From the NCBI GenBank assembly GCA_040905145.1, contig JBBDSC010000121.1, positions 1-6,418 of the forward strand: 6,418 nt of DNA, given 5' to 3'. The translations under genes and the position numbers were made by a program. Below the pieces are notes generated by a model that searched no databases, was not told where the DNA came from, and saw only the letters and a program-made list of their open reading frames with translations. Numbering within the stretch: position 1 is the stretch's first letter; every line of letters begins with the position of its first letter. Origin of the DNA: DATGMS01 sp040905145 (GTDB taxonomy: Bacteria; Bacteroidota; Bacteroidia; Cytophagales; Cyclobacteriaceae). Below are positions 1 to 4,760 of this stretch, in pieces.

Positions 1-1442
1 ACTACCGCCTCACCCAGGATGCCGTAAACAAACTGGACAGCGAGGGCAATGCGCTGCAGGATGAAAAAATCAGACTCATTGAGCGCCTGGGCCTGCAGAT
101 GGATGACAGCACCCAGCCCGACACACCCGAAGCCGTGGAGCCCACAGCCGATACCACGCAAACCACAGGCGTTCCGGGAGACCCCAAAGCCGCCCAGGCC
201 AAGCTGGACCAGCTGGCCAAACAATGGGAAGCCTACCAGCAAAAGATCCGGGACCTGACCCGCCAGTACGAGCTCAGCGGTATGGAAGAGCAGGACCGGG
301 AGATCGCCCAGGTTACGTATAAGTACGCTGACCTGGAAGCAGAGCTTAAAACACACAAGGAAAACAAAATTATAACTGAGGAGCAACACACCGAAAAGCT
401 AAAGGAATTAATTAAACTCCGGGATGATGAAATAGCTGATATTGAGTCTAAATATACCGAACAGGAAGTAAAGGAAAGGGCCGCTGCCGAAAAGCAGGTC
501 ACCGAGGCCACCATGGAAGAAAAGGAGCTGGCCCGGCTCCGGGTAAACGAGCATTACGACGAGCTGCTCGATATGGCCCGTAAGTATGGGTTGAGTTCCA
601 TAGGCCTGGAAGAAGCCAGGAGAACCGCCCTGCTCGAACTCGAAAAGAAATACAGTGCCCGGGAAGTGGATTCGGCCAGGGCAGTGGCCGAGGCCAAGAC
701 CATGATCGCCCAGGGCCTCAGTCAGGCCATCGGCGGTGTGATTGATTTTATCGGGGCCAAGTCCGGTGAGCTATCCACCTTTGAGAAAGTACTCGTGGGC
801 GCACAGATACTGATGAACACCGCCTCTGCGCTGGGCAAGATCGTTCCGCTGGCGGCAGATGCCGCCAAGGATACCGGACCTGCCGCCCCCTTTGTCTTTG
901 CCGGGTACATTGCCGCCATGGGCGGTACCGTACTGGCGGCCATAGGAAAAGCCAAGCAGGCCCTGAGTGATTCCGATGTTCCCGACTGGACCAGCAGCAC
1001 CAAAGAACCCAAGTCGCCCCGCCAGTCCAGGCCACCAGAATCCTCATTCTATATGGGCGGCGATACCGGCAGCGGCAGCATGGGATATGGCGACCGGTAC
1101 GGCCCCTATGCCGGCTATGTGCACCGGGACGAGTACGTGGTGCCCTCCTTTATCCGCAGCCATCCCTATGTGGCAGACGTGATGCCCGCCATCGAGGCCA
1201 TCAGGCAGGAAAAAGTCAGGGGATTTTACAGGGGAGGCGACACCGGTAAAGAAAAAAACACCGGCACCGCTGCCAAAAGTCAAGTCAACAATTTCGACAC
1301 CAAAGGCCTGGAGCACAAACTGGACGTACTGATAGACAAAATGGACCGCATGCCAAAAAACATCAAAGCCTACCTGGTTTACAACGACTTCCAGGAGACT
1401 AGAGACGAGATCGAGGGATTGGAGAAGAAGTATATGAGGTGA
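1..1442 (+). CDS. Phage tail tape-measure protein, C-terminal part (5' end outside window)
   Basis: The frame is open from the window edge (first full codon at 3) to TGA at 1440-1442, so the ATG at 99 is internal and the gene starts upstream; 479 residues are visible. In phage tails this protein sets tail length and sits inside the tube. Numbered from Met99, residues 1-30 are a Pro/Thr-rich linker, about 31-200 are charged heptad-like coiled coil, about 201-290 are a Gly/Ala-rich hydrophobic stretch (AQGLSQAIGGVIDF, FVFAGYIAAMGGTV), and 316-382 hold glycine-rich motifs FYMGGDTG and FYRGGDTG around YVHRDEYVVP. That arrangement is typical of tape-measure C-termini in Bacteroidota phages and prophages. 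The last 50 residues are again helical. Codon use is GC-rich except for an AT-rich patch near 355-480. It ends just before an AT-rich island. The family call is confident; the exact tail type cannot be told. Confidence 0.85.
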   Translation, partial: YRLTQDAVNKLDSEGNALQDEKIRLIERLGLQMDDSTQPDTPEAVEPTADTTQTTGVPGDPKAAQAKLDQLAKQWEAYQQKIRDLTRQYELSGMEEQDREIAQVTYKYADLEAELKTHKENKIITEEQHTEKLKELIKLRDDEIADIESKYTEQEVKERAAAEKQVTEATMEEKELARLRVNEHYDELLDMARKYGLSSIGLEEARRTALLELEKKYSAREVDSARAVAEAKTMIAQGLSQAIGGVIDFIGAKSGELSTFEKVLVGAQILMNTASALGKIVPLAADAAKDTGPAAPFVFAGYIAAMGGTVLAAIGKAKQALSDSDVPDWTSSTKEPKSPRQSRPPESSFYMGGDTGSGSMGYGDRYGPYAGYVHRDEYVVPSFIRSHPYVADVMPAIEAIRQEKVRGFYRGGDTGKEKNTGTAAKSQVNNFDTKGLEHKLDVLIDKMDRMPKNIKAYLVYNDFQETRDEIEGLEKKYMR

Positions 1443-1462
1443 TATGAAGTAATTTTAGTCAA

Positions 1463-1470
1463 TATTTTTG
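1463..1470 (+). promoter_or_regulatory. Possible Bacteroidota -7 element before the 54-residue gene
   Basis: TATTTTTG matches the TANNTTTG -7 consensus and lies 30 nt before the ATG at 1501. No TTTG is found about 20 bp upstream, so only half of the promoter is present. A sigma70-like pair, TTGACA at 1468-1473 and TATATT at 1489-1494, has a 15-bp spacer and is less suitable for this group. In this AT-rich DNA the match may be chance. Confidence 0.25.
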
Positions 1471-1500
1471 ACATTATTTAATTTTAATTATATTCAAGAT

Positions 1501-1665
1501 ATGAATCCAACACCTATGCGACCAAAGTATAAAATTGAAGATGTTAAATTGGTCAAACTAATTGAAAAAATATTTATTACCGTAGATCAATCATGGACTG
1601 ATACTCAAGCTCATGATGTGGCATTACTGATAAATGATTTTATTAAGGAGAAAGATGAGGCTTGA
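1501..1665 (+). CDS. Hypothetical 54-residue protein
   Basis: I chose ATG 1501 (MNPTPMRPKYKIEDVKL) over an in-frame TTG at 1468 because the TTG adds only an AT-coded tail and overlaps a possible promoter. There is no clear Shine-Dalgarno site. The product is small and probably two or three helices (KLIEKIFITVD, DVALLINDFIKEKDE). No motif is recognised and no function is offered. It follows the tape-measure gene by 58 bp on the same strand but is far more AT-rich, which suggests separate ancestry. Its last 23 bp overlap the 3' end of the convergent HEPN-like gene. It could be a spurious ORF, but the acidic, helix-compatible composition favours a real gene. Confidence 0.5.
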   Translation: MNPTPMRPKYKIEDVKLVKLIEKIFITVDQSWTDTQAHDVALLINDFIKEKDEA

Positions 1666-2137
1666 AATTTTTTTCGACTTCATAAAACGCTCTCTCTAAA
1701 TGCCTTTTTAGGTATAGAATGTTTTTTCCCATATTAAAAGCGATTTCGTCCTGAAATTTATTTTCAATACGAACATTTCCAATATTCCCAAGTGGGACTT
1801 TGCCTCTTTTTTCATTAAATGATGAAACAAACGACCCAAATTTTCTTCTAAATGAATCATTATGGCATGCGGCATCTCTGAAATTGGCAATAAGATCTGT
1901 TACATCTGTGATTTTTAGTTGCTCATCTTTAATAACATCATCCGTAAAATCCACCCTTTGGTTAAGTAATTTTTGCGATTTAACTAACAAATCCTTTAAA
2001 TTTATCAACACTTCTATAAAAACAGATTGTCGATAAAAAGGCGGGGGAAGGGTCGGATCCCATAAAATTCCTGAATCCAATAATTTACGGGTGCGTTCCA
2101 ATGAGCTTGATATCTCATGTTTAGTTAAGAAATCCAT
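1643..2137 (-). CDS. HEPN-like helical protein, candidate ribonuclease or defence gene
   Basis: 164 residues from ATG at 2137 to TAA at 1643. Most of the chain is predicted helical by eye: 5-22, 36-62, 75-92, 93-110 and 136-156. The motif R87-D-A-A-C-H92 sits at the end of a hydrophobic helix (VTDLIANF) and fits the R-[N/D/H]-x3-H signature of HEPN domains. In that superfamily the Arg, polar residue and His form the RNA-cleaving site in dimers; it includes RnlA/LsoA, Cas13, MntA-partner HEPN toxins and abortive-infection proteins. A C-terminal segment (DEIAFNMGKNILYLKRHLERA) is another amphipathic helix. The gene points against the phage tail gene, is AT-rich, and has no nucleotidyltransferase (MNT) partner next to it. 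The HEPN assignment is inferred from one motif plus helical character. A structural, non-catalytic helical protein remains possible. Confidence 0.6.
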   Translation of the reverse strand: MDFLTKHEISSSLERTRKLLDSGILWDPTLPPPFYRQSVFIEVLINLKDLLVKSQKLLNQRVDFTDDVIKDEQLKITDVTDLIANFRDAACHNDSFRRKFGSFVSSFNEKRGKVPLGNIGNVRIENKFQDEIAFNMGKNILYLKRHLERAFYEVEKNFKPHLSP

Positions 2138-2175
2138 AGTACGTAGTTTAAAAATAATGATTAATAAAAAGACTT

Positions 2176-2309
2176 AGTTGATTGAAATAAAAATACGTAA
2201 ATAAATGAAAATAAAAAATGTTTTTACGGTAGGAGTTTAGGGATCAGTGAGATGAGTTGATAAAAAAAGACCCGAGTTGATAATCACTGATATCATTTTT
2301 TTAGTTGAT
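2176..2309. repeat. Four AGTTGAT direct repeats in AT-rich intergenic DNA
   Basis: AGTTGAT occurs at 2176-2182, 2255-2261, 2275-2281 and 2303-2309. The second and third copies extend to GAGTTGATAA and start exactly 20 bp apart, about two helical turns. The stretch 2138-2347 between the HEPN-like gene and the 42-residue gene holds no ORF of note and no consensus -33/-7 pair that I can see. The repeats are candidate protein-binding sites for either flanking gene; the binding protein is unknown. Confidence 0.45.
2243..2291. promoter_or_regulatory. Inverted repeat upstream of the HEPN-like gene, possible operator
   Basis: ATCAGTGA at 2243-2250 and TCACTGAT at 2284-2291 are perfect 8-bp arms separated by 33 bp, and they bracket two of the AGTTGAT repeats. 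The spacing is too long for a terminator and there is no T-run. A looped or paired operator is one reading; chance is another. Confidence 0.35.
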
Positions 2310-2347
2310 ATTTATTTTTATCTTCATCATGCCATTTTCCCAATGCC

Positions 2348-2476
2348 ATGGAACTGATCGAAAGGATAAGCTGGAATGATGTTTTGGAAGTGCTCAAAAC
2401 CCTGGGGGCCATAGCGGCCATCATGTTTTTTGGGTACTTGGGGAGGAATTTTGTTAAACGATATCCGAAGGATTAA
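2348..2476 (+). CDS. Small single-pass membrane protein, 42 residues
   Basis: ATG 2348 opens a 43-codon frame ending in TAA at 2474-2476. The product has a short amphipathic start (MELIERISWNDVLEVLK), a hydrophobic core at about 18-32 (TLGAIAAIMFFGYLG) and a basic tail (R33, K37, R38, K41), so it probably spans the inner membrane once with the C-terminus inside. GC content rises sharply here compared with the AT-rich DNA before it and resembles the tape-measure gene, which supports a real gene belonging to the phage backbone. Its stop lies 10 nt before the next start, so the two are likely cotranscribed. Size and position after tail genes would suit a holin-like or tail-associated small protein, but nothing proves that. 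Confidence 0.6.
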   Translation: MELIERISWNDVLEVLKTLGAIAAIMFFGYLGRNFVKRYPKD

Positions 2477-2486
2477 TTTAAATTTT

Positions 2487-2837
2487 ATGAAAAAACTACC
2501 TTTCTTTTTAGCTATTTCATTTATTATGTTCTACGGAAATATAATAGCACAAACTATTTCCCTGGATCAAGGTAAAATAACGGCTATTGAAACCTTAGTA
2601 GAAAAAACCCTTTTAAAATTTGATTATTCTCTCGAAAAAGCCTGGGTATCTCCTTCGGTCTGGGATCAATACAACATAGATGGGAAGAAATCATTTACTA
2701 TTCTTTGCGCCATGTACGTCAAACATCGAAATCGGGATAAAAGCGACAAGCATCCGGTAATTGATATTTACGACTATAAAAATGGGAAGTATATTGCTTC
2801 TTTTGGACCTATTGGTGGATTTCGGGTTTTTAATTAG
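2487..2837 (+). CDS. Exported protein of unknown function, 116 residues
   Basis: I chose ATG 2487 because it begins a classic signal peptide: MKK, a hydrophobic core (LPFFLAISFIMFY) and a likely cleavage after IIA-21 before Gln22. An 'AQ' junction is common in Bacteroidota exported proteins. An upstream in-frame TTG at 2430 would bury the signal. The mature part has about 95 residues with the motif AWVSPSVWDQYNIDGKKSF (52-70), then an alternating beta-like C-terminus (PVIDIYDYKNGKYIASFGP, 90-108) ending GGFRVF. It has one Cys (C74) in the mature part and no lipobox. It probably acts in the periplasm or outside the inner membrane. I do not recognise the family. It follows the 42-residue membrane gene by 10 nt and ends just before a hairpin terminator, which makes a compact two-gene unit. 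Its AT-rich codon use suggests a cargo gene. Confidence 0.75.
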   Translation: MKKLPFFLAISFIMFYGNIIAQTISLDQGKITAIETLVEKTLLKFDYSLEKAWVSPSVWDQYNIDGKKSFTILCAMYVKHRNRDKSDKHPVIDIYDYKNGKYIASFGPIGGFRVFN

Positions 2838-2853
2838 ATCCTTTTATTAGTAA

Positions 2854-2881
2854 AAAACCCCGGCCTACTGGTCGGGGTTTT
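2854..2881. terminator. Strong hairpin terminator, likely bidirectional
   Basis: The 12-bp arms 2854-2865 (AAAACCCCGGCC) and 2870-2881 pair with one G-T wobble around a TACT loop. A T-rich tract follows on the plus strand (2878-2889) and A-rich sequence precedes it, giving a T-run for the minus strand. It ends the exported-protein transcript from the left and can also stop the RHH transcript from the right. The RHH stop codon (2865-2867) lies in the stem-loop. Confidence 0.85.
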
Positions 2882-3029
2882 CTTTTTCTAAGGATTCAAG
2901 GCCTATTTGAATTACCTCATAATAAATCTCCTTTAAATTGATTTTTTGGCCGGCCATCTCTTTTTTTAGCTGAATCTGCTTAATTTTTAAATGGCTTTTA
3001 ATTGGTACATCTAAAGTAATTAGTGCCAT
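2865..3029 (-). CDS. Ribbon-helix-helix (Arc/Mnt/CopG-like) DNA-binding protein, 54 residues
   Basis: ATG at 3029 to TAG at 2865-2867. An in-frame TGA at 3033-3035 lies directly upstream, so no earlier start is possible. The sequence follows the RHH layout closely: beta-strand ALITLDVP (2-9), helix A about 10-28 (KSHLKIKQIQLKKEMAGQ), a turn (GQKIN), and helix B about 32-48 (LKEIYYEVIQIGLESL). RHH proteins dimerise, insert the paired strands into the major groove and usually repress their own and neighbouring promoters. At 54 residues it matches the size of P22 Arc. It is divergent from the antirepressor-like gene and shares a 140-bp intergenic region rich in dyads, so control of that gene is the leading inference. 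An orphan antitoxin is the alternative, but no toxin is adjacent. Confidence 0.75.
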   Translation of the reverse strand: MALITLDVPIKSHLKIKQIQLKKEMAGQKINLKEIYYEVIQIGLESLEKENPDQ

Positions 3030-3033
3030 ACTT

Positions 3034-3065
3034 CAAAAGTAAGTTGTTTTTACAATCTTTACAAC
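3034..3065 (-). promoter_or_regulatory. Promoter of the RHH gene (Bacteroidota type)
   Basis: On the minus strand, GTTG (3062-3065) and TACTTTTG (3034-3041) are spaced by 20 bp. The -7 box is a perfect TANNTTTG and the -33 box has one mismatch to TTTG. The -7 box ends only 4 nt before the ATG at 3029, so transcription would start at or within a few bases of the start codon, giving a near-leaderless mRNA. Confidence 0.6.
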
Positions 3066-3128
3066 AATCGTAAATATTTATTTACAAATTATTTGTTTAT
3101 TTGTTTTTCATGTTTATATTTGTTGTAA
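3049..3128. promoter_or_regulatory. Dyad-rich operator region between RHH and antirepressor genes
   Basis: TTTACAA occurs at 3049-3055, 3058-3064 and 3081-3087. TTACAACAA (3059-3067) is a perfect 9-bp inverted repeat of TTGTTGTAA (3120-3128). The first arm covers the -33 box of the leftward promoter; the second overlaps the -7 box and start region of the rightward one. The palindrome ACAAATTATTTGT (3084-3096) lies on the rightward -33 box. Repeated short half-sites over both promoters are what a small RHH repressor would be expected to bind. Assignment to this RHH protein is inference. Confidence 0.55.
3092..3122 (+). promoter_or_regulatory. Promoter of the antirepressor-like gene (Bacteroidota type)
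   Basis: TTTG (3092-3095), a 19-bp spacer and TATATTTG (3115-3122) match the Bacteroidota consensus TTTG-N19-21-TANNTTTG at every fixed position. Transcription should begin near 3126-3132, leaving about 40 nt of leader before the ATG at 3170. Both boxes lie inside dyads. Confidence 0.75.
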
Positions 3129-3169
3129 GTATTTACATTTACTACATGTTAACGATAAAGTATAACAAT

Positions 3170-3745
3170 ATGATATCAAATAATGAACACACACAACTTG
3201 GGGTTTTGCAAAATTTTGAATTTGATAAAACGCCCGTAATGGCTGGTATTGTACACACGGGTGAGGCGATAGCTCTTCGCCCGTGTGTGGAAAATCTTGG
3301 ATTAAATTGGTCTGGGCAACTTCAAGCAATTAAAAGAAATGAAGATTTGAACCAGTTGTGTGTATCTGTAAAGGCAGTTGGCTCTGATGGTAAAAAATAT
3401 GAAATGATATGTTTACCTCCGGGTTCATTCCAAAACTGGCTATGGGAATTAAATCCTAAATCGGAAAATTTTAATTCTGTTCTTTGGGAATCATACAAAA
3501 AGGGATTAGTAATGCATTTACTTTTGATGCTAAAAATGAGTATGGATGAAATCCAACGTACACAAACTATAACAGATTCTTTTGCAACTCTTCGATCCTT
3601 GAATTCTGACATCAAGGAAATAGACAGGCGTCTTGGAGAAAATCAGGATGAGGCCAGAAAGTTAAAATCAGACAAAACAAAAATTCAGAGAGATATTGAC
3701 GATATTCTAAGTAAGAACATCAATCAATTATCACTTCCCATATAA
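3170..3745 (+). CDS. Phage antirepressor-like protein with P22_AR_N domain
   Basis: 191 residues from ATG 3170 (MISNNEH). A second in-frame ATG at 3146 would add 8 residues and cannot be excluded. The TTG further upstream would encode a false hydrophobic start over the promoter. Residues about 10-122 match the P22 antirepressor N-terminal domain: GEAIALRPCVENLGLNWSGQ (31-50), a basic helix LQAIKRN (51-57), MICLPPGSFQNWLWELNP (79-96), then WESYKKGL. In P22, Ant binds and inactivates the prophage repressor. The C-terminal about 70 residues are a charged coiled coil (EIDRRLGENQDEARKL) in place of a second catalytic-type domain, so dimer or partner binding is likely. It has its own consensus promoter and sits divergent from an RHH gene. 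The target could be the XRE regulator at the right edge, but this is inference. Confidence 0.8.
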   Translation: MISNNEHTQLGVLQNFEFDKTPVMAGIVHTGEAIALRPCVENLGLNWSGQLQAIKRNEDLNQLCVSVKAVGSDGKKYEMICLPPGSFQNWLWELNPKSENFNSVLWESYKKGLVMHLLLMLKMSMDEIQRTQTITDSFATLRSLNSDIKEIDRRLGENQDEARKLKSDKTKIQRDIDDILSKNINQLSLPI

Positions 3746-3772
3746 AAAAACCCGGTAGCGGGAACTACCGGG
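3741..3772 (-). terminator. Hairpin terminator oriented for leftward transcription
   Basis: CCCGGTAG (3751-3758) and CTACCGGG (3765-3772) form a perfect 8-bp stem with a 6-nt loop. The T-run is only on the minus strand (AAAAAAA at 3744-3750 read in reverse); on the plus strand the stem is followed by CCAAGATC. It directly follows the antirepressor-like gene but is built to stop transcripts arriving from the right. On the plus strand the hairpin may still protect the mRNA 3' end. Confidence 0.6.
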
Positions 3773-3814
3773 CCAAGATCAAACAAAAGTTTAACCTTTA
3801 ATCGCATCACGATC

Positions 3815-4288
3815 ATGACAAAAGTAAAAAAATTAGAGAACATTTCCTTTTATTTCAAAATATGTGACCTTATCGAAAACAATAAGGGGACCAAAGGCCT
3901 GATCAAAAACATTGAAAAGGTAATCCACTTTATAAAAAAATCCGGAGAAAAAAGGGGGACCTTCGAATTTGAAAGTGAAGATTCTATAGAAGCCCTCAAA
4001 TTTTGGAAGGAGAAGTTTGAGGAAAGCCAGTATCAGGATCCATCCTGGCAGATATACCTTAATAATTCCCGACAAAAAACAACCGTAAATTTGCGACCTA
4101 TCCTTACCATGCTCACCTCCTCCCAGTGGAACCCTCAGGATACGTTGGAAGTATTGATGGATCATATTACCAATGAGCTTTTGGACAAAGAAAATGTAGA
4201 TGATTTCAAGGAAATAAGAGAAACTATCAAGCAATTGCAAATATTCTTTGATGATTTTGTACCTGATACAAACAGATTTAACAGCTAA
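3815..4288 (+). CDS. Hypothetical protein, 157 residues, first gene of a two-gene unit
   Basis: ATG 3815 to TAA at 4286-4288; upstream DNA to the hairpin at 3772 gives no earlier in-frame ATG and no clear promoter box. The product is mixed charged and helical: LENISFYFKICDLIEN at the start, KGLIKNIEKVIHFIKKSGEK in the middle and a long C-terminal helix (VDDFKEIRETIKQLQIFFDD). A central W-rich stretch contains FWKEKF, DPSWQIYL and SQWNPQDTLEVLMDH. No membrane segment, signal peptide or catalytic motif is evident. It is not recognised. The following 62-residue gene starts 4 nt after its stop, so the two are very likely cotranscribed and may work together. The long antisense frame on the minus strand over this gene is hydrophobic and is judged a shadow. 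Confidence 0.7.
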   Translation: MTKVKKLENISFYFKICDLIENNKGTKGLIKNIEKVIHFIKKSGEKRGTFEFESEDSIEALKFWKEKFEESQYQDPSWQIYLNNSRQKTTVNLRPILTMLTSSQWNPQDTLEVLMDHITNELLDKENVDDFKEIRETIKQLQIFFDDFVPDTNRFNS

Positions 4289-4292
4289 AACC

Positions 4293-4481
4293 ATGTCAGA
4301 TTATTCAAAAATACTCACCAAAGAAGATTTGGAAGTGATCAATGAAAGATTTAGCCTGGATCTCAGTTACAATGACGCAAGACACTACCGTGCCGCCCAG
4401 GTCATCCGAAACCTCTGGAAATCACAAGGTCAGGACATTCATAAACCTGAAGAGGACAATTCAGAAGCATCAAAACCCTAG
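4293..4481 (+). CDS. Hypothetical protein, 62 residues
   Basis: ATG 4293 (MSDYSKILTKEDLEVINERF) is preferred over an in-frame start at 4248 that would overlap the previous gene by 41 bp and read through its C-terminal coding region. The first 45 residues are probably helical with RHYRAAQVIRNLW as an amphipathic segment. The tail (HKPEEDNSEASKP) is acidic and disordered. No family is recognised. It forms a unit with the gene before it (4-nt gap). Its last 12 bp overlap, tail to tail, the 3' end of the leftward 93-residue gene. Confidence 0.6.
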   Translation: MSDYSKILTKEDLEVINERFSLDLSYNDARHYRAAQVIRNLWKSQGQDIHKPEEDNSEASKP

Positions 4482-4751
4482 ACGGGGCCGAAGCCTTGGA
4501 TCCGTTTCTTCCTCGTATTCGGTTTTTATTTTGAGACCATCTTCCCGAAGGTCCCTCAGCCACATCCGGGCAGCTGTAGGTTGGCCTGAGCGTAACATGG
4601 CCAGGGCATTTTCTATTTGGTGGAGATAGTTACGCCCCTTTTTAATGCGTTCCTCCGGAAGAGGGTTTTTGTTTTCTAAGAAAACTATTTTCTCCCTAAT
4701 CCTTTCTGCTGTTTCCCGCAGTTCTTTGTCTAGATCGTTGACATTTTTCAC
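4470..4751 (-). CDS. Hypothetical small helical protein downstream of integrase, 93 residues
   Basis: The frame opens with GTG at 4751; no in-frame ATG exists before Met52, so GTG is the only start giving a full-length product. It begins 9 nt after the integrase stop at 4761, which suggests a shared transcript. The protein is strongly charged and almost wholly helical (DLDKELRETAERIREKIVFL, then RIKKGRNYLHQIENALAML), with a C-terminal ARMWLRDLRED segment and an Arg/Pro-rich end. Size and place would suit a recombination directionality factor or a small regulator. There is, however, no clear winged-helix or HTH pattern, so no function is assigned. Confidence 0.6.
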   Translation of the reverse strand: MKNVNDLDKELRETAERIREKIVFLENKNPLPEERIKKGRNYLHQIENALAMLRSGQPTAARMWLRDLREDGLKIKTEYEEETDPRLRPRLGF

Positions 4752-4760
4752 CCCAATAAG

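Noticed and set aside
722..1316. Minus-strand frames inside the tape-measure gene
   Set aside because: They mirror GC-rich codons of the real gene and mutually overlap.
1468..1494. Sigma70-like TTGACA / TATATT promoter
   Set aside because: The spacer is only 15 bp and this consensus is not the one used by Bacteroidota primary sigma factors.
2430..2486. Upstream TTG start for the exported protein
   Set aside because: It overlaps the 42-residue membrane gene and would hide a textbook signal peptide beginning at ATG 2487.
3101..3169. Hydrophobic N-terminal extension of the antirepressor-like gene (MFFMFIFVVSIYIYY), which looks like a membrane anchor
   Set aside because: It starts at TTG, overlaps the perfect -7 promoter box and would lie before the transcription start; P22_AR_N proteins are cytoplasmic.
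3833..4294. 153-residue minus-strand frame opposite the 157-residue gene
   Set aside because: It is the antisense shadow of a better-supported gene, with an unnatural Phe/Ile/Tyr-rich composition.
4470..4500. Possible terminator with a GGC-TTCG-GCC hairpin between the convergent genes
   Set aside because: The stem is only 3 bp and no proper T-run follows, so it is too weak to call.
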